Notes: generated from the letters alone by a model not told the origin. A stretch of DNA of 64,000 nucleotides from Oscillospiraceae bacterium (GCA_017436575.1 JAFSCU010000007.1:39143-103142), one strand, 5' to 3'; positions 18,519 to 27,557 are shown, numbered from the stretch's first letter. Numbers and translations are program-made.

Positions 18519-19015
18519 TGTTTTTCCTGCCTTTCAACTGCCTGTTTTCCACTTATTTTACACTATATATTGTGGTTTTTCCACTGTTTTTACTTAAAAA
18601 TCACTAAATATGTTCCGATTTTGTTCAAAAAGGTTCATTTTTACTGTACTTTTCAACATTTTCAACATACTTTTCAACAAATAGGGTTGAAAATGTTAAA
18701 AAACTCTTGAAATGTTGAAAACTATGTGGAAAATGTTAAAAACTGCGGTGTTTTACGGTTTGTAATACAGGTTTTTCATTTTCCACATTCAAAAATGGGG
18801 AAAACCACCGTTTTTCTTTAATTATTGGCAAAAAATGGGGGTAAAAGTTTTCAACACCGTGTTGAAAACTGTGTGGAAAACTATACAAATGGTAAAACAG
18901 CATATCAAAATAGTGCAAAAGCGGTATTTTTTGTGCTATTTTAGTTTGTATTATTGTTTCTTTTCAACATTTATGTTGAATTCGGTGTTGAAAACCGGGT
19001 GGAAAGTGTGGAAAA
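18460..19015. other. DnaA-box-like cluster
   Basis: Thirteen exact matches to TTTTC(A/C)ACA on either strand, at 18460, 18650, 18659, 18671, 18713, 18725, 18779, 18848, 18860, 18872, 18961, 18986 and 19007, plus near matches (TTTTCCACT at 18545 and 18577). No gene from 18519 to 19085. The same nonamers occur at oriC beside dnaA. No DnaA-trio seen, so this could be a second origin part or a DnaA-titrating regulatory cluster. Confidence 0.75.
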
Positions 19016-19085
19016 CGCCACAAAGCATAGGGAAACTGTGGTTTAACGCCTATTTTATGCCGATATGTCGTACAAAGGCCAGCGT

Positions 19086-19371
19086 TGCAATCCTGAACGT
19101 AGTGAAGGAACTTTGATACAGTAAAAATATCAAAATAATCAATTTTACAATTGTTATAGTGCAAAGATTCTTCGGTCAAAGCCCTCAGAATGACAGTGTG
19201 GCAGTCTTTAAGTATAAAAACGGGACGTCCGGGAGGCCGTCCCCTACGCAAATTAAGCTGTTGATTTTGCATACTGCGCAGGGGAAGATAATATCTTCCC
19301 GTTTTAACGGGCTGATGTGGGCATCAGCCCCTACGCAAATAATAAAAGGGAGGCGAAACGCCTCCCCTACG
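19086..19371. repeat. degenerate MITE and four REP palindromes
   Basis: MITE 19086-19195 with a damaged left end; inverted REP of GGACGTCC class 19221-19248; palindrome GGGGAAGATA/TATCTTCCC 19278-19301; inverted REP of CTGATG class 19308-19335; inverted REP of GGCGAAACGCC class 19348-19371. Three different palindrome classes sit side by side. Confidence 0.8.
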
Positions 19372-19397
19372 GAGTTAACATTTTATATTCAAAAAAA

Positions 19398-19494
19398 TGG
19401 AGCTTGTGATGCGATTCGAACGCACGACCGTCTCTTTACGAGAGAGATGCCGTCTGTGAACAAGGTGAACAGCCTGCCGGTTTGCTGTACAAGC
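19398..19494 (-). pseudogene. tRNA-Thr(CGU)-like pseudogene, unit 1
   Basis: Keeps a perfect anticodon arm (TCTCT-CTCGTAA-AGAGA), a T arm around GTTCGAAT, the 3' acceptor strand CACAAGC and encoded CCA of tRNA-Thr(CGU). The region that should be the D arm is replaced by unrelated sequence with the palindrome CTGTTCACC/TTGTTCACAG. A separate D-arm-like piece (GGCTCAGTTGGC) lies about 70 bp upstream on the strand. Very unlikely to fold as a functional tRNA. Confidence 0.65.
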
Positions 19495-19588
19495 GAACTT
19501 TGTGAGCGCAGTATGTGCAAATGCCCGCCGCGGTGGAAGCGGGCAAGGCAGCCAACTGAGCCAGTTGGCAGAAATTTTTGCAAAAAAA

Positions 19589-19685
19589 TGGAGCTTGTGA
19601 TGCGATTCGAACGCATGACCTACTCTTTACGAGAGAGATGCCGTCTGTGAACAAGGTGAACAGCCTGCCGGTTTGCCGTACAAGC
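19589..19685 (-). pseudogene. tRNA-Thr(CGU)-like pseudogene, unit 2
   Basis: Second copy of the same broken tRNA, 191 bp from the first and 190 bp from the intact gene, differing at a few positions (for example the anticodon stem ends AGAGT and the T stem is ATGCG/CGCAT). Spacer contains the hairpin TGCCCGC/GCGGGCA. Confidence 0.65.
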
Positions 19686-19778
19686 GAACTTTGTGAGCGC
19701 AGTATGTGCAAATGCCCGCCATGGCGGAAGCGGGCAAGGCAGCCAACTGAGCCAGTTGGCAGTTTTTACGCAAAAAAA

Positions 19779-19854
19779 TGGAGCTTGTGATGCGATTCGA
19801 ACGCACGACCGGTTCTTTACGAGGGAACTGCTCTGCCAACTGAGCTACACAAGC
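19779..19854 (-). tRNA. tRNA-Thr(CGU)
   Basis: 76 nt with acceptor GCTTGTG/CACAAGC, D arm GCTC-AGTTGGCA-GAGC, anticodon loop CTCGTAA (anticodon CGT), T arm GTGCG-TTCGAAT-CGCAT and encoded CCA. One mismatch (C31/A39) at the base of the anticodon loop. Reads ACG threonine codons. This is the intact member at the upstream end of the tandem array. Confidence 0.9.
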
Positions 19855-19941
19855 ATATCACCTTTATTTTACTCCCATAAAAATATTTTTCAAGGCTTAA
19901 ATACACCGAAAATTGTCCACACTGTTTAAAAAAGGTATTTT

Positions 19942-20745
19942 ATGAACGGAAAAAAGGCGTTTTTTATAAGTTTTTTCATCTCTATGATAGGGGTTGCTGT
20001 GATTTACGGCAGTATGTGGGGAATTATACAAGGCAATGCAAGGGAAACCGACACCCCACAGCCCGGTGTTGCAAAGACCATTCCCGGCGGCGAAGACAGC
20101 AAAACACTGCTGTTAGGTCTAGGCGATGGGGAAAACCCTTATTTCTTTGTAATAAAAATGAGCGCTATCACAAACCGCATAGGAATAGGCTGTATTTCCG
20201 GTCAGTATGAATTTTCTGACGGCAAAACCCTGGCAAAAAGTCTGAACAGTGCAGGTATAATGCAGTGCCTGCTGGATATAGAAGATGAATTTGACATAAA
20301 AATAGACCATTATATTTACTGTGACTGGCAGCAGGCCGCCAGTCTGACAAAAGATATGGCCCATATCAATCTGGAAAGCCTGGGAGAAAATCTGCCGCCT
20401 GTTATAAGGGAATATCTGCTGGCCGGTGCAGAAAAGCTGGCAGCAGGTACACTGATAAACTGCCGGCAGAAAGCTGCTGCTTTTCTGGACAATGAAATAG
20501 GGCTGGCATTTCTTACCGAAACAATGGCACAGCTGATAATGGCCAACAGCACTCACCTTTCGGATATTACAGAAAACATAAAGGACAATTATTCTGCCAT
20601 TTCCACAAACCTGAACACCACCAGCCTGGCACAGCTGGACAGAATTTGCCGGTTTCTGGCAGTAAGTCACATAGAATATCCCAGACAGGTAATAGTGAAA
20701 GGAGAGCCAAAAGCAGGGGAAAAAATAGCGCTGATTATGGAATAG
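19942..20745 (+). CDS. membrane-anchored protein, unknown (distant LCP-like?)
   Basis: 267 residues: N-terminal membrane anchor (about 5-28), then an extracytoplasmic region. The stretch TLLLGLGDGENPYFFVIKMSAITNRIGIGCI has the look of the LytR-CpsA-Psr core, but the catalytic Arg/Asp pattern is not evident, so that link is weak. The remainder (LTKDMAHINLESLGENLP) also resembles LCP spacing. AAAAGG precedes the ATG. Monocistronic, between tRNA-Thr and the pentapeptide gene. Confidence 0.55.
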   Translation: MNGKKAFFISFFISMIGVAVIYGSMWGIIQGNARETDTPQPGVAKTIPGGEDSKTLLLGLGDGENPYFFVIKMSAITNRIGIGCISGQYEFSDGKTLAKSLNSAGIMQCLLDIEDEFDIKIDHYIYCDWQQAASLTKDMAHINLESLGENLPPVIREYLLAGAEKLAAGTLINCRQKAAAFLDNEIGLAFLTETMAQLIMANSTHLSDITENIKDNYSAISTNLNTTSLAQLDRICRFLAVSHIEYPRQVIVKGEPKAGEKIALIME

Positions 20746-20808
20746 CACCTTGAAAATAGAAATGAGATGTATTAATATTAAATCATCAGTTTCAGAGAGG
20801 TGACAGAA

Positions 20809-21405
20809 GTGGAAATGCAGGTGTTTGAACAGCAGAAATTTGAAGACATGGACTGGTCTGAAAAGGTGATGGAAAATATCAGGTTTGAAAAATGCTCTTT
20901 TGTAGGGGTGAATTTTTCTGAAAGCGATTTGACCAGCATTACCTTTGACAGATGTAAATTTGTTTCCTGTAAATTTTCAGTGACAAATTTCAGCAAATGC
21001 GGGCTGCTGAACTGCGCTTTTAAATTCTGCAGTATGTTCAGTGCCACCTTTACACAGTGCAAGACAACCGGCACAGCTTTCAGCGAGATAGATATGTCTA
21101 CCATAACCATAAATGGCGGCAACTGGAGCTATACCAACCTGCGATACTGTGATTTTTCCAAGAAAAAACTGGATGGCATCAGCTTTTACGGTGCTGACCT
21201 GAGAAACCGGGATTTTTCCAAAACAGTTATCAGGGACTGTGATTTTTCTGACTGTATGCTGTCTTCTACCAGTTTTCACAAGGCAGATATCAGAAACAAC
21301 AGATTTAACAATATAGATATTTCAACCACCAATCTGTCCGGGGCAAAGATAGATATCGCCCTGGCAATTACAGTCAGCCACATGCTGGGAGCAGATGTTG
21401 AATAA
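20809..21405 (+). CDS. pentapeptide-repeat protein
   Basis: About 198 residues made of A(D/N)LXX-type five-residue repeats (for example FDRCKFVSCKFSVTNFSKCG, LRYCDFSKKKLDGISFYGAD), which fold as a right-handed quadrilateral beta helix. Some family members mimic DNA and protect gyrase, but no such evidence exists here. GTG at 20809 is preferred from GAGG at 20796; GTG 20800 and ATG 20815 are alternatives. Confidence 0.82.
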   Translation: MEMQVFEQQKFEDMDWSEKVMENIRFEKCSFVGVNFSESDLTSITFDRCKFVSCKFSVTNFSKCGLLNCAFKFCSMFSATFTQCKTTGTAFSEIDMSTITINGGNWSYTNLRYCDFSKKKLDGISFYGADLRNRDFSKTVIRDCDFSDCMLSSTSFHKADIRNNRFNNIDISTTNLSGAKIDIALAITVSHMLGADVE

Positions 21406-21418
21406 TCGATATAAAAGG

Positions 21419-21448
21419 GAAAGAGACCGCAAATGCGGTCTTTTTTAC
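21419..21448 (+). terminator. terminator after pentapeptide gene
   Basis: AAAGAGACCGCA-AA-TGCGGTCTTTTTT hairpin. Confidence 0.85.
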
Positions 21449-21477
21449 GTTATGGATTTTATTTATCTGTGACAAAA

Positions 21478-21776
21478 CGGGCGGTCGAGGGCGCCGCCCC
21501 TACGTGATATGTAAAAACAAAACCGTAGGGTACGATGCCCACATCGTACCTGTGCGACAAACAAAGTCGGGTATTGTCATCCTGAGCGAACGTCAGTGAG
21601 CCGAAGGATCTTTGCACCGGTGCAGTGCAGAAATTGTAATTTTTATAATATTGGGAATGCAAGGATTCTTCCGGCATAGCCCTCAGAATGACAGAGCGGT
21701 AGTCTTTAATTATAAAAACGGGACGTCCGGGAGGCCGTCCCCTACGCGTTGCGGGCTTATGTGGGAATCAGCCCAT
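21478..21776. repeat. iREP-REP-MITE-iREP array
   Basis: Inverted REP 21478-21504, REP (GTAGGGTACGATGCCC) 21524-21550, linker TGTGCGACAAACAAAGTCGG, MITE type B 21575-21693 with a longer left arm (GAGCGAACGTCAGTGAGCC), inverted REP GGACGTCC class 21719-21746, and a REP remnant after it. The same linker recurs at 28000. Confidence 0.85.
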
Positions 21777-21796
21777 ACAAAATATAACAATGATAC

Positions 21797-21830
21797 AAAA
21801 ACGGGAGGGTGTGAAAGCCCTCCCATAAAT
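21797..21830 (-). terminator. terminator of unknown membrane gene
   Basis: Minus strand: ATGGGAGGGC-TTTCACA-CCCTCCCGTTTTTG. Confidence 0.75.
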
Positions 21831-21832
21831 TA

Positions 21833-22690
21833 TCAAATTGTTTCGCCGTATTTCAGCTGTGCCAGACCTTTTGTCAGCATTTCGCCACCGCGCACGAGTG
21901 CAGGGCGAATGGTTTTTGTTTCTTCACCTTCCAGGAAATCAAAATATTTTTCGTTGCCCTTTATGTATTTAACCATAAGAACATCCTGTTTGGCCAGATA
22001 GCGTTCCACTTCGTCCAGCTGTTCCAGGGCAAATTCAGGGTCGGCAGACAGTTTTGCTTCCATAAGATATGCAAATAGTTCTGCTTCGTCAGCATTGATG
22101 GCGCTGTCCAACAGCCGTTTCTGTGTCTGTTGTGCCTGTTTTTCCTTTTCCAGCATGGTGTCAATATGTTTTACCACATCTTCCAGACGTTTCACAATAT
22201 CATCTGCATCGGCAGAAATTTCCACTGTTGCTTTCATTTTAACCTTGCGGCGGAAAAACAGCATAAAGCCGGCAATAAGGATAAGCAGGCAGCCAACTGC
22301 CATAGCTATCATAAAATTCTGCATTTTTTCCAGCTGTACATTGTACAGGAACATATAGTAACCCAGGCTGCCGAAAATCAGTGCCAGACCTATAAGCAGT
22401 GTTATAAAGCCGGGAACAGGGCTTTTTTTCTTCTGTTCTTTCTTTTCTGCATTTTCCCAGAGTTTGTACTTGTTTACACTTTCAAGCAAAGGAAAGGCGG
22501 TTTTTGCCATATTTACAAGGTCTGTCAGCGTCTGTGTAAGACCGGCATTGCCTTCCTGGCTGAGATACTGATACTGCATTGTTTCAAAAACTTCACTGAT
22601 AACGCTGCCTGTTTCATAAAGACTTTTGGATTCACGAATGCGTGCCGCCAGGTTGTCCCTGCGGGATTTATATATTTCAAAAAATGTCAT
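21833..22690 (-). CDS. membrane protein, unknown
   Basis: 285 residues: an alpha-helical N-terminal region (1-85), two adjacent membrane helices (about 92-115 and 123-147) and a C-terminal helical domain with coiled-coil character (VKRLEDVVKHIDTMLEKEKQAQQTQKR). No family recognised. Topology predicts both soluble parts in the cytosol. Start supported by AGGAG. Monocistronic. Confidence 0.6.
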   Translation of the reverse strand: MTFFEIYKSRRDNLAARIRESKSLYETGSVISEVFETMQYQYLSQEGNAGLTQTLTDLVNMAKTAFPLLESVNKYKLWENAEKKEQKKKSPVPGFITLLIGLALIFGSLGYYMFLYNVQLEKMQNFMIAMAVGCLLILIAGFMLFFRRKVKMKATVEISADADDIVKRLEDVVKHIDTMLEKEKQAQQTQKRLLDSAINADEAELFAYLMEAKLSADPEFALEQLDEVERYLAKQDVLMVKYIKGNEKYFDFLEGEETKTIRPALVRGGEMLTKGLAQLKYGETI

Positions 22691-22830
22691 AATTTGTCTC
22701 CTGTAAGGTTATTTGATTTAAATATAAACCAAAATTTATTGCAGTGCAAGGGAAAATGTGGGATTTTGTGGAAAATTATCATAGAAAAAGAGTTTTTCAG
22801 GATTTTCAGAAATAAAACAGGTGGTGGGAT

Positions 22831-22949
22831 ATGCAAAAATTCTTCGCCAAAGGCTCAGAATGACGTGGGAGTGAACTGCGGGACGTCCAGAGGCCGTCCC
22901 CTACGCACAATGATACAAATACAGGGGAGGCGAAACGCCTCCCCTGCGG
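22831..22949. repeat. half MITE and two REP palindromes
   Basis: Right half of a MITE (CAAAAATTCTTCG to TCAGAATGACG) at 22831-22865 with no left half; inverted REP GGACGTCC class 22879-22905; palindrome GGGGAGGCG/CGCCTCCCC 22922-22949, which may also act as terminator for the leftward AI-2E-type gene. Confidence 0.75.
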
Positions 22950-22994
22950 TTTTATAAAAACACTTTTTTGCGGGTGTGAAATTCTCCGTATTAA

Positions 22995-24128
22995 TTACTG
23001 TTTTTCCACAGGTTTCTGCATACGGTATTTTTTAGATATCACAAATTCTCTGGTAAGGGTGTACAGCACGCTTACCAAAGGTATAAACAGCAACATACCC
23101 ATAACACCCATAACACTGCTGCCCACAATCACCGACATAAACACCAGTATACTTGGCAGACCGATACTGCTGCCAACCACTCGCGGATAAATAAGATTGC
23201 CTTCTATCTGCTGGATAACAAGGAACATCAGCACAAACCAAAGTGCCTGTACAGGATTTTCCAGTGCAATAAGCACCACACCTACACCGCATCCTATGAA
23301 AGCACCGAAAACAGGTATAAGGGCTGTCACCGAAATAATGATACCCACCAGAAAAGCATACGGCATACCTGCAAGTGACATTGCAACCACAAACATGGCG
23401 CCTAAAATCACAGCTTCCAGACATTGGCCTGTAAGGAAAGACGAAAAGGATTTATTTGTAACTGCCAGCACATGAAAGATTTTTTTACATATTTTCTGTG
23501 GCAAAACTGCCGTGATAAGTTCTTTCAGACCTTCGCCGATTTTTTCTTTGCCCAGCAATATATAAATGGCAAAAATAAGTGAAAACAGGAATGTGGTAAA
23601 ACCTGAAACCAACCCGGATACAAAGCCTGTACTGCTGCCAACAAAACCTTTGGCAAAGTTTTTAAGCAGGTTTATAAGGTTGTCTCCCAGTGTCTGCCAG
23701 TCTATTGCCAGGGAATTTATATATTCTTCAATCAGTGTCAGATGACCGGCATTTTCTGTCAGAAATTCTGGTATCTGAACAAAAAGCAACTGCAGTCGTA
23801 TTATAAGGGTTTCCACTGCCTGTGCAAGCTGTGGCACAACTATCAGCAGAAAAGCGCCGATAACCGCCAGCACCACCACTATTGTAAGTATAAACGCCAA
23901 TGATCGCAGACCTTTTTTAACCTTTGCCTTTTCCAGCATTGATTCGATTTTTCTCATAGGCAGATTAAGCACAAAGGCAATGGCGCCACCTATCAGAAAT
24001 GGTTTTGCCAGTGAAAACAAAAATCTGCCAAAGGCCATAACAGCGTCAATACGCAGCAATGTGAAATAAAATGTAATGGCAATCAGTGCCACTTTTAATA
24101 TCTGTTTTTCTTTATAGTCAAGTTTCAT
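22995..24128 (-). CDS. AI-2E-family transporter
   Basis: 377-residue polytopic membrane protein of the AI-2E/PerM family: two helix pairs at the N-terminus, an amphipathic central region, and the conserved C-terminal bundle with ALIPVFGAFIGCGVGVVLIA and QQIEGNLIYPRVVGSSIGLPS. Members export small molecules or ions; in Firmicutes several are cation/proton antiporters, so quorum-signal export should not be assumed. AAAGG precedes the ATG. Monocistronic. Confidence 0.88.
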   Translation of the reverse strand: MKLDYKEKQILKVALIAITFYFTLLRIDAVMAFGRFLFSLAKPFLIGGAIAFVLNLPMRKIESMLEKAKVKKGLRSLAFILTIVVVLAVIGAFLLIVVPQLAQAVETLIIRLQLLFVQIPEFLTENAGHLTLIEEYINSLAIDWQTLGDNLINLLKNFAKGFVGSSTGFVSGLVSGFTTFLFSLIFAIYILLGKEKIGEGLKELITAVLPQKICKKIFHVLAVTNKSFSSFLTGQCLEAVILGAMFVVAMSLAGMPYAFLVGIIISVTALIPVFGAFIGCGVGVVLIALENPVQALWFVLMFLVIQQIEGNLIYPRVVGSSIGLPSILVFMSVIVGSSVMGVMGMLLFIPLVSVLYTLTREFVISKKYRMQKPVEKQ

Positions 24129-24210
24129 TGTATTTTTCCTTTTTATGATTTGGAAAACAATTATATGTGAAAATTGTTATAGTATTGTGAAAATATGTAA
24201 AAACAAAACC

Positions 24211-24499
24211 ATAGGGTACCATGTCCATATCGTACCTATATGACATGCAAAATCGGATATTGTCATCCTGAACGCTGTGAAGATTCTTTGCACCGGTACA
24301 GTGCAGAAATTATAATTTTTATAATGTTTTGAGTGTAAAGATTCTTCGGGCATAGCCATCAGAATGACAGGGTAGTGAACTGCGGGACGTCCAGAGGCCG
24401 CCCCCTACGGATTTTTCTGTATGCGGGACGTCCGGGAGGCCGTCCCCTACGGGGTTTTTGTTTATAAACAAACGGGCGGGGGTGGAACCCCGCCCCTAC
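24211..24499. repeat. REP, MITE and three inverted REPs
   Basis: REP (ATAGGGTACCATGTCC) 24211-24236; MITE type B 24261-24369; inverted REPs at 24383-24409 and 24424-24451 (both GGACGTCC class) and 24473-24499 (GGAACC class). No gene from 24129 to 24579. Confidence 0.85.
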
Positions 24500-24537
24500 A
24501 AATTTATTTTATATGCAGCAGAATACAATTAAATAAA

Positions 24538-24567
24538 AAAGGAGGTACCACAGGTACCTCCATAAAC
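24538..24567 (-). terminator. terminator of the yidC-jag operon
   Basis: Minus strand GGAGGTACC-TGT-GGTACCTCC followed by six T. Confidence 0.9.
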
Positions 24568-24579
24568 ATTATTCAGCAA

Positions 24580-25599
24580 TTACAGTTCGATTTTGGAGTA
24601 GAGGCCGAAGGATGATTCGTCAATCAGCTTTTCTTCTCTTGTTTTCTGTGCCTGTGGTGCAGGTTTTTCTCTGCGCTGTCTGTTGTTTTTGTTGTAAGGC
24701 TTTTTACCGCCTTTTTTATCATTGTTGCGTGGTTTTGAGTTTGTGGAGTAAACCATAACTCTGCGGCTGGCGCCTTCGCCTTTGGATTCGCTCTTAACAC
24801 CATCAATCTGTGAGATTGCAGCGTGGATAATGCGTCTGTCATAAGGGTTCATTGGTTCAAAACCAAATGGACGGCCTGTTTTCAGAACTTTGGCTGCAGC
24901 TTTTTTAGCTGATGCTTCCAGGTCTTTTTCGCGTTTCTGACGATAGTCTGCCACGTCAACGCTGATTTTTTCAAAGCTGTCATCACTGCGGTTTGCAGCC
25001 AGGCCTGTCAGGTAGGAAAGGGCTTCCATTGTTTCGCCTTTTCTGCCGATAAGTGCGCCTGCGTCATCGCCGCTGATTTTGATAACATAGCCTGTTTCAG
25101 TTTTTACAGGTGTCAGTGTGTAGTTGCCTTTGTGGAACTGGCCGATTACGCTTTCCAGAAATTCCATTGCGTATTTGGCTTTTTCTGACAGCTGGTCATA
25201 GGAAACAGGTGTTTCAACCGGCTGTGTTTCTGCAGCCGGTGCTGCTTTTACTTCTTCTTTTACTTCAGCTTTTGCAGGTTTTTTATCCTGTTTTGGAGCT
25301 TTTTCCTGTTTAGGCTGCTGTTTGTTTTCTTTTTTTGGCTGTTCTTTTTTAGCCTTTGGTGCAGGCTGTTTAACAGCTTCTTTCTTTTCTGCTTTTTCTG
25401 CAAAGATTTCTTTAACTGAAAAATCTTCTTCAAGTTCGCTTACTTTAACCTGTGCAGGTATTTTTTTGAAACCGAAGAATTTTTTTTCAGGATACTGCAG
25501 AATTTCACAGGTTACTTTTTCTCTTGGGAGCCCCAGTTCAACCAGAGCCAATGCGATGGCTTCATCAACAGTAGGGGCTGTTTTGATAACTTCTCTCAT
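24580..25599 (-). CDS. jag: Jag/SpoIIIJ-associated RNA-binding protein
   Basis: 339 residues: N-terminal Jag_N domain (1-50, with KFFGFKKIPAQVKV), a long Lys/Pro/Gln-rich linker (about 70-130), a KH-type domain with GALIGRKGETMEALSYL, and a C-terminal R3H domain (FEPMNPYDRRIIHAAI). A basic tail rich in Asn/Lys follows. Jag (KhpB) binds RNA and helps control cell elongation and division. Starts 3 bp after yidC. The linker and basic tail make it longer than the ~210 residues of Bacillus Jag. Confidence 0.93.
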   Translation of the reverse strand: MREVIKTAPTVDEAIALALVELGLPREKVTCEILQYPEKKFFGFKKIPAQVKVSELEEDFSVKEIFAEKAEKKEAVKQPAPKAKKEQPKKENKQQPKQEKAPKQDKKPAKAEVKEEVKAAPAAETQPVETPVSYDQLSEKAKYAMEFLESVIGQFHKGNYTLTPVKTETGYVIKISGDDAGALIGRKGETMEALSYLTGLAANRSDDSFEKISVDVADYRQKREKDLEASAKKAAAKVLKTGRPFGFEPMNPYDRRIIHAAISQIDGVKSESKGEGASRRVMVYSTNSKPRNNDKKGGKKPYNKNNRQRREKPAPQAQKTREEKLIDESSFGLYSKIEL

Positions 25600-25602
25600 T
25601 GA

Positions 25603-26637
25603 TTATTCACCATATTTTTCTTTGTCAAGAGCGCGTGCTCTTTCCAGACGCTGTCTGATTTTTTCTGCTTCGTCTTTGTCTTCGATAACTTCTTCTAAGT
25701 ATTTGTCGCCTTTAACAGTTTTCTGTTTTTCTCTTCTTTTCTTTTCTTCTTCCTTTTTCAGGCGGCGGGCTTCCATAATTTCTTCTTCAATCTTTGCTTT
25801 TTCTTTTTCAGGATTGATGAATTTGTAGAGAATCAGCTCTGTCAGGATGCCGAATACACTGGAGAAAATCCAGTAGATAGAAACGCCTGCTGGGATAACG
25901 AATGAGAAGTAAAGGAACATTGCTGTTGTCATAAGCAGCATTGTAGTTGTCTGGCTGTTGGACTGCTGACCGCTGAGTTTCTGTGTGATAAACTGCTGTG
26001 CTACCATAAACAGCACAGAGAATACAGGGATAAGCAGCAGACCGTTCATAACTTTCAGGCTTGGTGTAGCTGTAAGGTCCATGCCCAGGAATGTAAAGTC
26101 AAATGCCTGGATTTTTGCCAGAACATCTGCTTCCAGCACTGATGAAAATGCGGAAGGATTCTGGTTGATAACTTTGATAATATCTGTCTGTGGTGTGTAT
26201 CTGGACAGTGTGCCAACAGTTTTTTCTGCCATTTCCCACAGAACGCCAGGGTTTTTCATATCGCCGATAAGAGCGGTTGGAACACCCAGGATGTAACGCA
26301 GTGGTTTGTAGATAACGTCAATCAGACCAAACAGGATAGGCATCTGGATAAGCAGTGGCAGACAGCCGCTGGTCATAGAGAAGCCGTGTTCATTCTGCAG
26401 TTTTGCCAGTTCTTCATTCTGTTTCTGAGGGTCGTTTGCGTATTTTTTCTGAATGTTCTGAATGAGTGGCTGGAATGCATTCATTCTGATCATAGATTTC
26501 TTCTGTTTGATTGTAATTGGCATCATCAGAAGTTTTGTAACAAGTGTGAACAGAATAAGTGTGATACCGTAGTTGCCTACCAGTTCATAGATTCTGCTCA
26601 TAATCCAGCCAAGTGGTACTGAGATAATCTGTAACAT
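25603..26637 (-). CDS. yidC: YidC/Oxa1 membrane protein insertase
   Basis: 344 residues. YidC inserts and folds membrane proteins, alone or with Sec. The conserved hydrophilic-groove Arg is in the loop after TM1 (MPITIKQKKSMIRMNAFQP), followed by the paired cytosolic helices (NEELAKLQNEHGFS) and GCLPLLIQMPILFGL. The C-terminal tail (KAKIEEEIMEARRLKKEEEKKRREK) is long, basic and coiled. Lacks a clear lipobox. Part of rpmH-rnpA-yidD-yidC-jag. Confidence 0.95.
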   Translation of the reverse strand: MLQIISVPLGWIMSRIYELVGNYGITLILFTLVTKLLMMPITIKQKKSMIRMNAFQPLIQNIQKKYANDPQKQNEELAKLQNEHGFSMTSGCLPLLIQMPILFGLIDVIYKPLRYILGVPTALIGDMKNPGVLWEMAEKTVGTLSRYTPQTDIIKVINQNPSAFSSVLEADVLAKIQAFDFTFLGMDLTATPSLKVMNGLLLIPVFSVLFMVAQQFITQKLSGQQSNSQTTTMLLMTTAMFLYFSFVIPAGVSIYWIFSSVFGILTELILYKFINPEKEKAKIEEEIMEARRLKKEEEKKRREKQKTVKGDKYLEEVIEDKDEAEKIRQRLERARALDKEKYGE

Positions 26638-26660
26638 TTTAAATTTTCCTCCAGGCCCGT

Positions 26661-26909
26661 TTAACGGGTCTTGTTATTATTTGTCCACTTACCTTTCGGC
26701 GGGACAGGGTCGTAGCCGCCTTTTGCCCAGGGGTTACAGCGCAGCAAGCGCCATGTACCCAGCGCCAGCCCTTTGGCCGCGCCGTGAATTTCCAGTGCCT
26801 GCATCATATATTCGCTGCAGGTGGGCCAATAGCGGCAATGGTCGCCCAGATGTGGGGATATGTATTTTTTGTAAAGCTTTACAGGGAAAATAAGAATTTT
26901 CTTAAGCAT
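26661..26909 (-). CDS. yidD: membrane protein insertion efficiency factor YidD
   Basis: 82 residues, whole family length. Signature [15 protein letters not shown] and [17 protein letters not shown]. Amphipathic peripheral membrane protein that assists YidC. Overlaps the end of rnpA by 8 bp, so translationally coupled. Confidence 0.95.
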   Translation of the reverse strand: MLKKILIFPVKLYKKYISPHLGDHCRYWPTCSEYMMQALEIHGAAKGLALGTWRLLRCNPWAKGGYDPVPPKGKWTNNNKTR

Positions 26910-27237
26910 TTATAACACCCGCATCTGTAAGCCGTTTTTCAATCAGAGGTGCCACTTCATAGCTTTTTGCCTTTGCAGTTCTGCTGCGGGCAACAAAAAT
27001 GATGTCGTAGTTTTTGGACATATCCAGATTGAGTGAACGGACTGCCTCGCGGATAACACGGCGGGCACGGTTTCGTTTTACTGCACAGCCCACTTTTTTG
27101 CTGGCGGTAATGCCGATGCGCATGTAACCATAGCGGTTTTTCAGCACATAGGTAACAACCAGTGGACTGACAGTGGATACGCCTTTGCGGTAGCCTCTGA
27201 CGAATTCAGTGTTTTTGTTGATTGCTTTAAATTTCAT
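26902..27237 (-). CDS. rnpA: ribonuclease P protein component
   Basis: 111 residues, normal length. The RNR motif region is [20 protein letters not shown], which contacts the [15 protein letters not shown] is the N-terminal family motif. Processes tRNA 5' ends together with RnpB RNA (not in this window). One DnaA-box-like TTTTCAACA lies in its upstream spacer at 27302-27310. Confidence 0.96.
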   Translation of the reverse strand: MKFKAINKNTEFVRGYRKGVSTVSPLVVTYVLKNRYGYMRIGITASKKVGCAVKRNRARRVIREAVRSLNLDMSKNYDIIFVARSRTAKAKSYEVAPLIEKRLTDAGVINA

Positions 27238-27357
27238 CTTTTACCTTTTCTTTCCGAAAAGTGTGAAGAAGTATGTTTTCTTATACTTTGCCGGCGGTAA
27301 GTTTTCAACATAAATAAAAACAATGTTGAAACATATACTGCCTATAAATAGAAATAA

Positions 27358-27386
27358 AGGCCACTGACAGTGGCCTGGTTCATTTA
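27358..27386 (-). terminator. partial terminator between rpmH and rnpA
   Basis: Minus strand GGCCACTG-TCAGTGGCC followed by TTTATTT; a short stem that could attenuate transcription from the rpmH promoter into rnpA. Confidence 0.5.
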
Positions 27387-27422
27387 TTCAACAAAAATAA
27401 GAGAACAAACAAAGGCTGTTAA

Positions 27423-27557
27423 TTAAACTGCAAGTTTAGCTCTGCCTTTTGATCTTCTTTTAGCGATTACTTTTCTGCCGTTTTTTGTAGCCATTCTGCC
27501 GAGAAAGCCGTGTACTTTAGCTCTGGATCTTTTCTTTGGCTGATAAGTTCTTTTCAT
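27423..27557 (-). CDS. rpmH: 50S ribosomal protein L34
   Basis: 44 residues: [18 protein letters not shown] then [16 protein letters not shown], the full family sequence. The AGGAGG eight bases before this ATG fixes the start; a longer upstream reading frame in the same phase is not a gene. Confidence 0.98.
   Translation of the reverse strand: MKRTYQPKKRSRAKVHGFLGRMATKNGRKVIAKRRSKGRAKLAV

Noticed and set aside
19389-19929. Several 60-160-codon frames in the tRNA-Thr array
   Set aside because: They read tRNA and repeat sequence on both strands; no ribosome binding sites and no plausible protein.
21478-21550. REP palindromes read as rho-independent terminators
   Set aside because: Most lack a following T run and they occur in both orientations and inside coding sequence, so termination is not their main identity.
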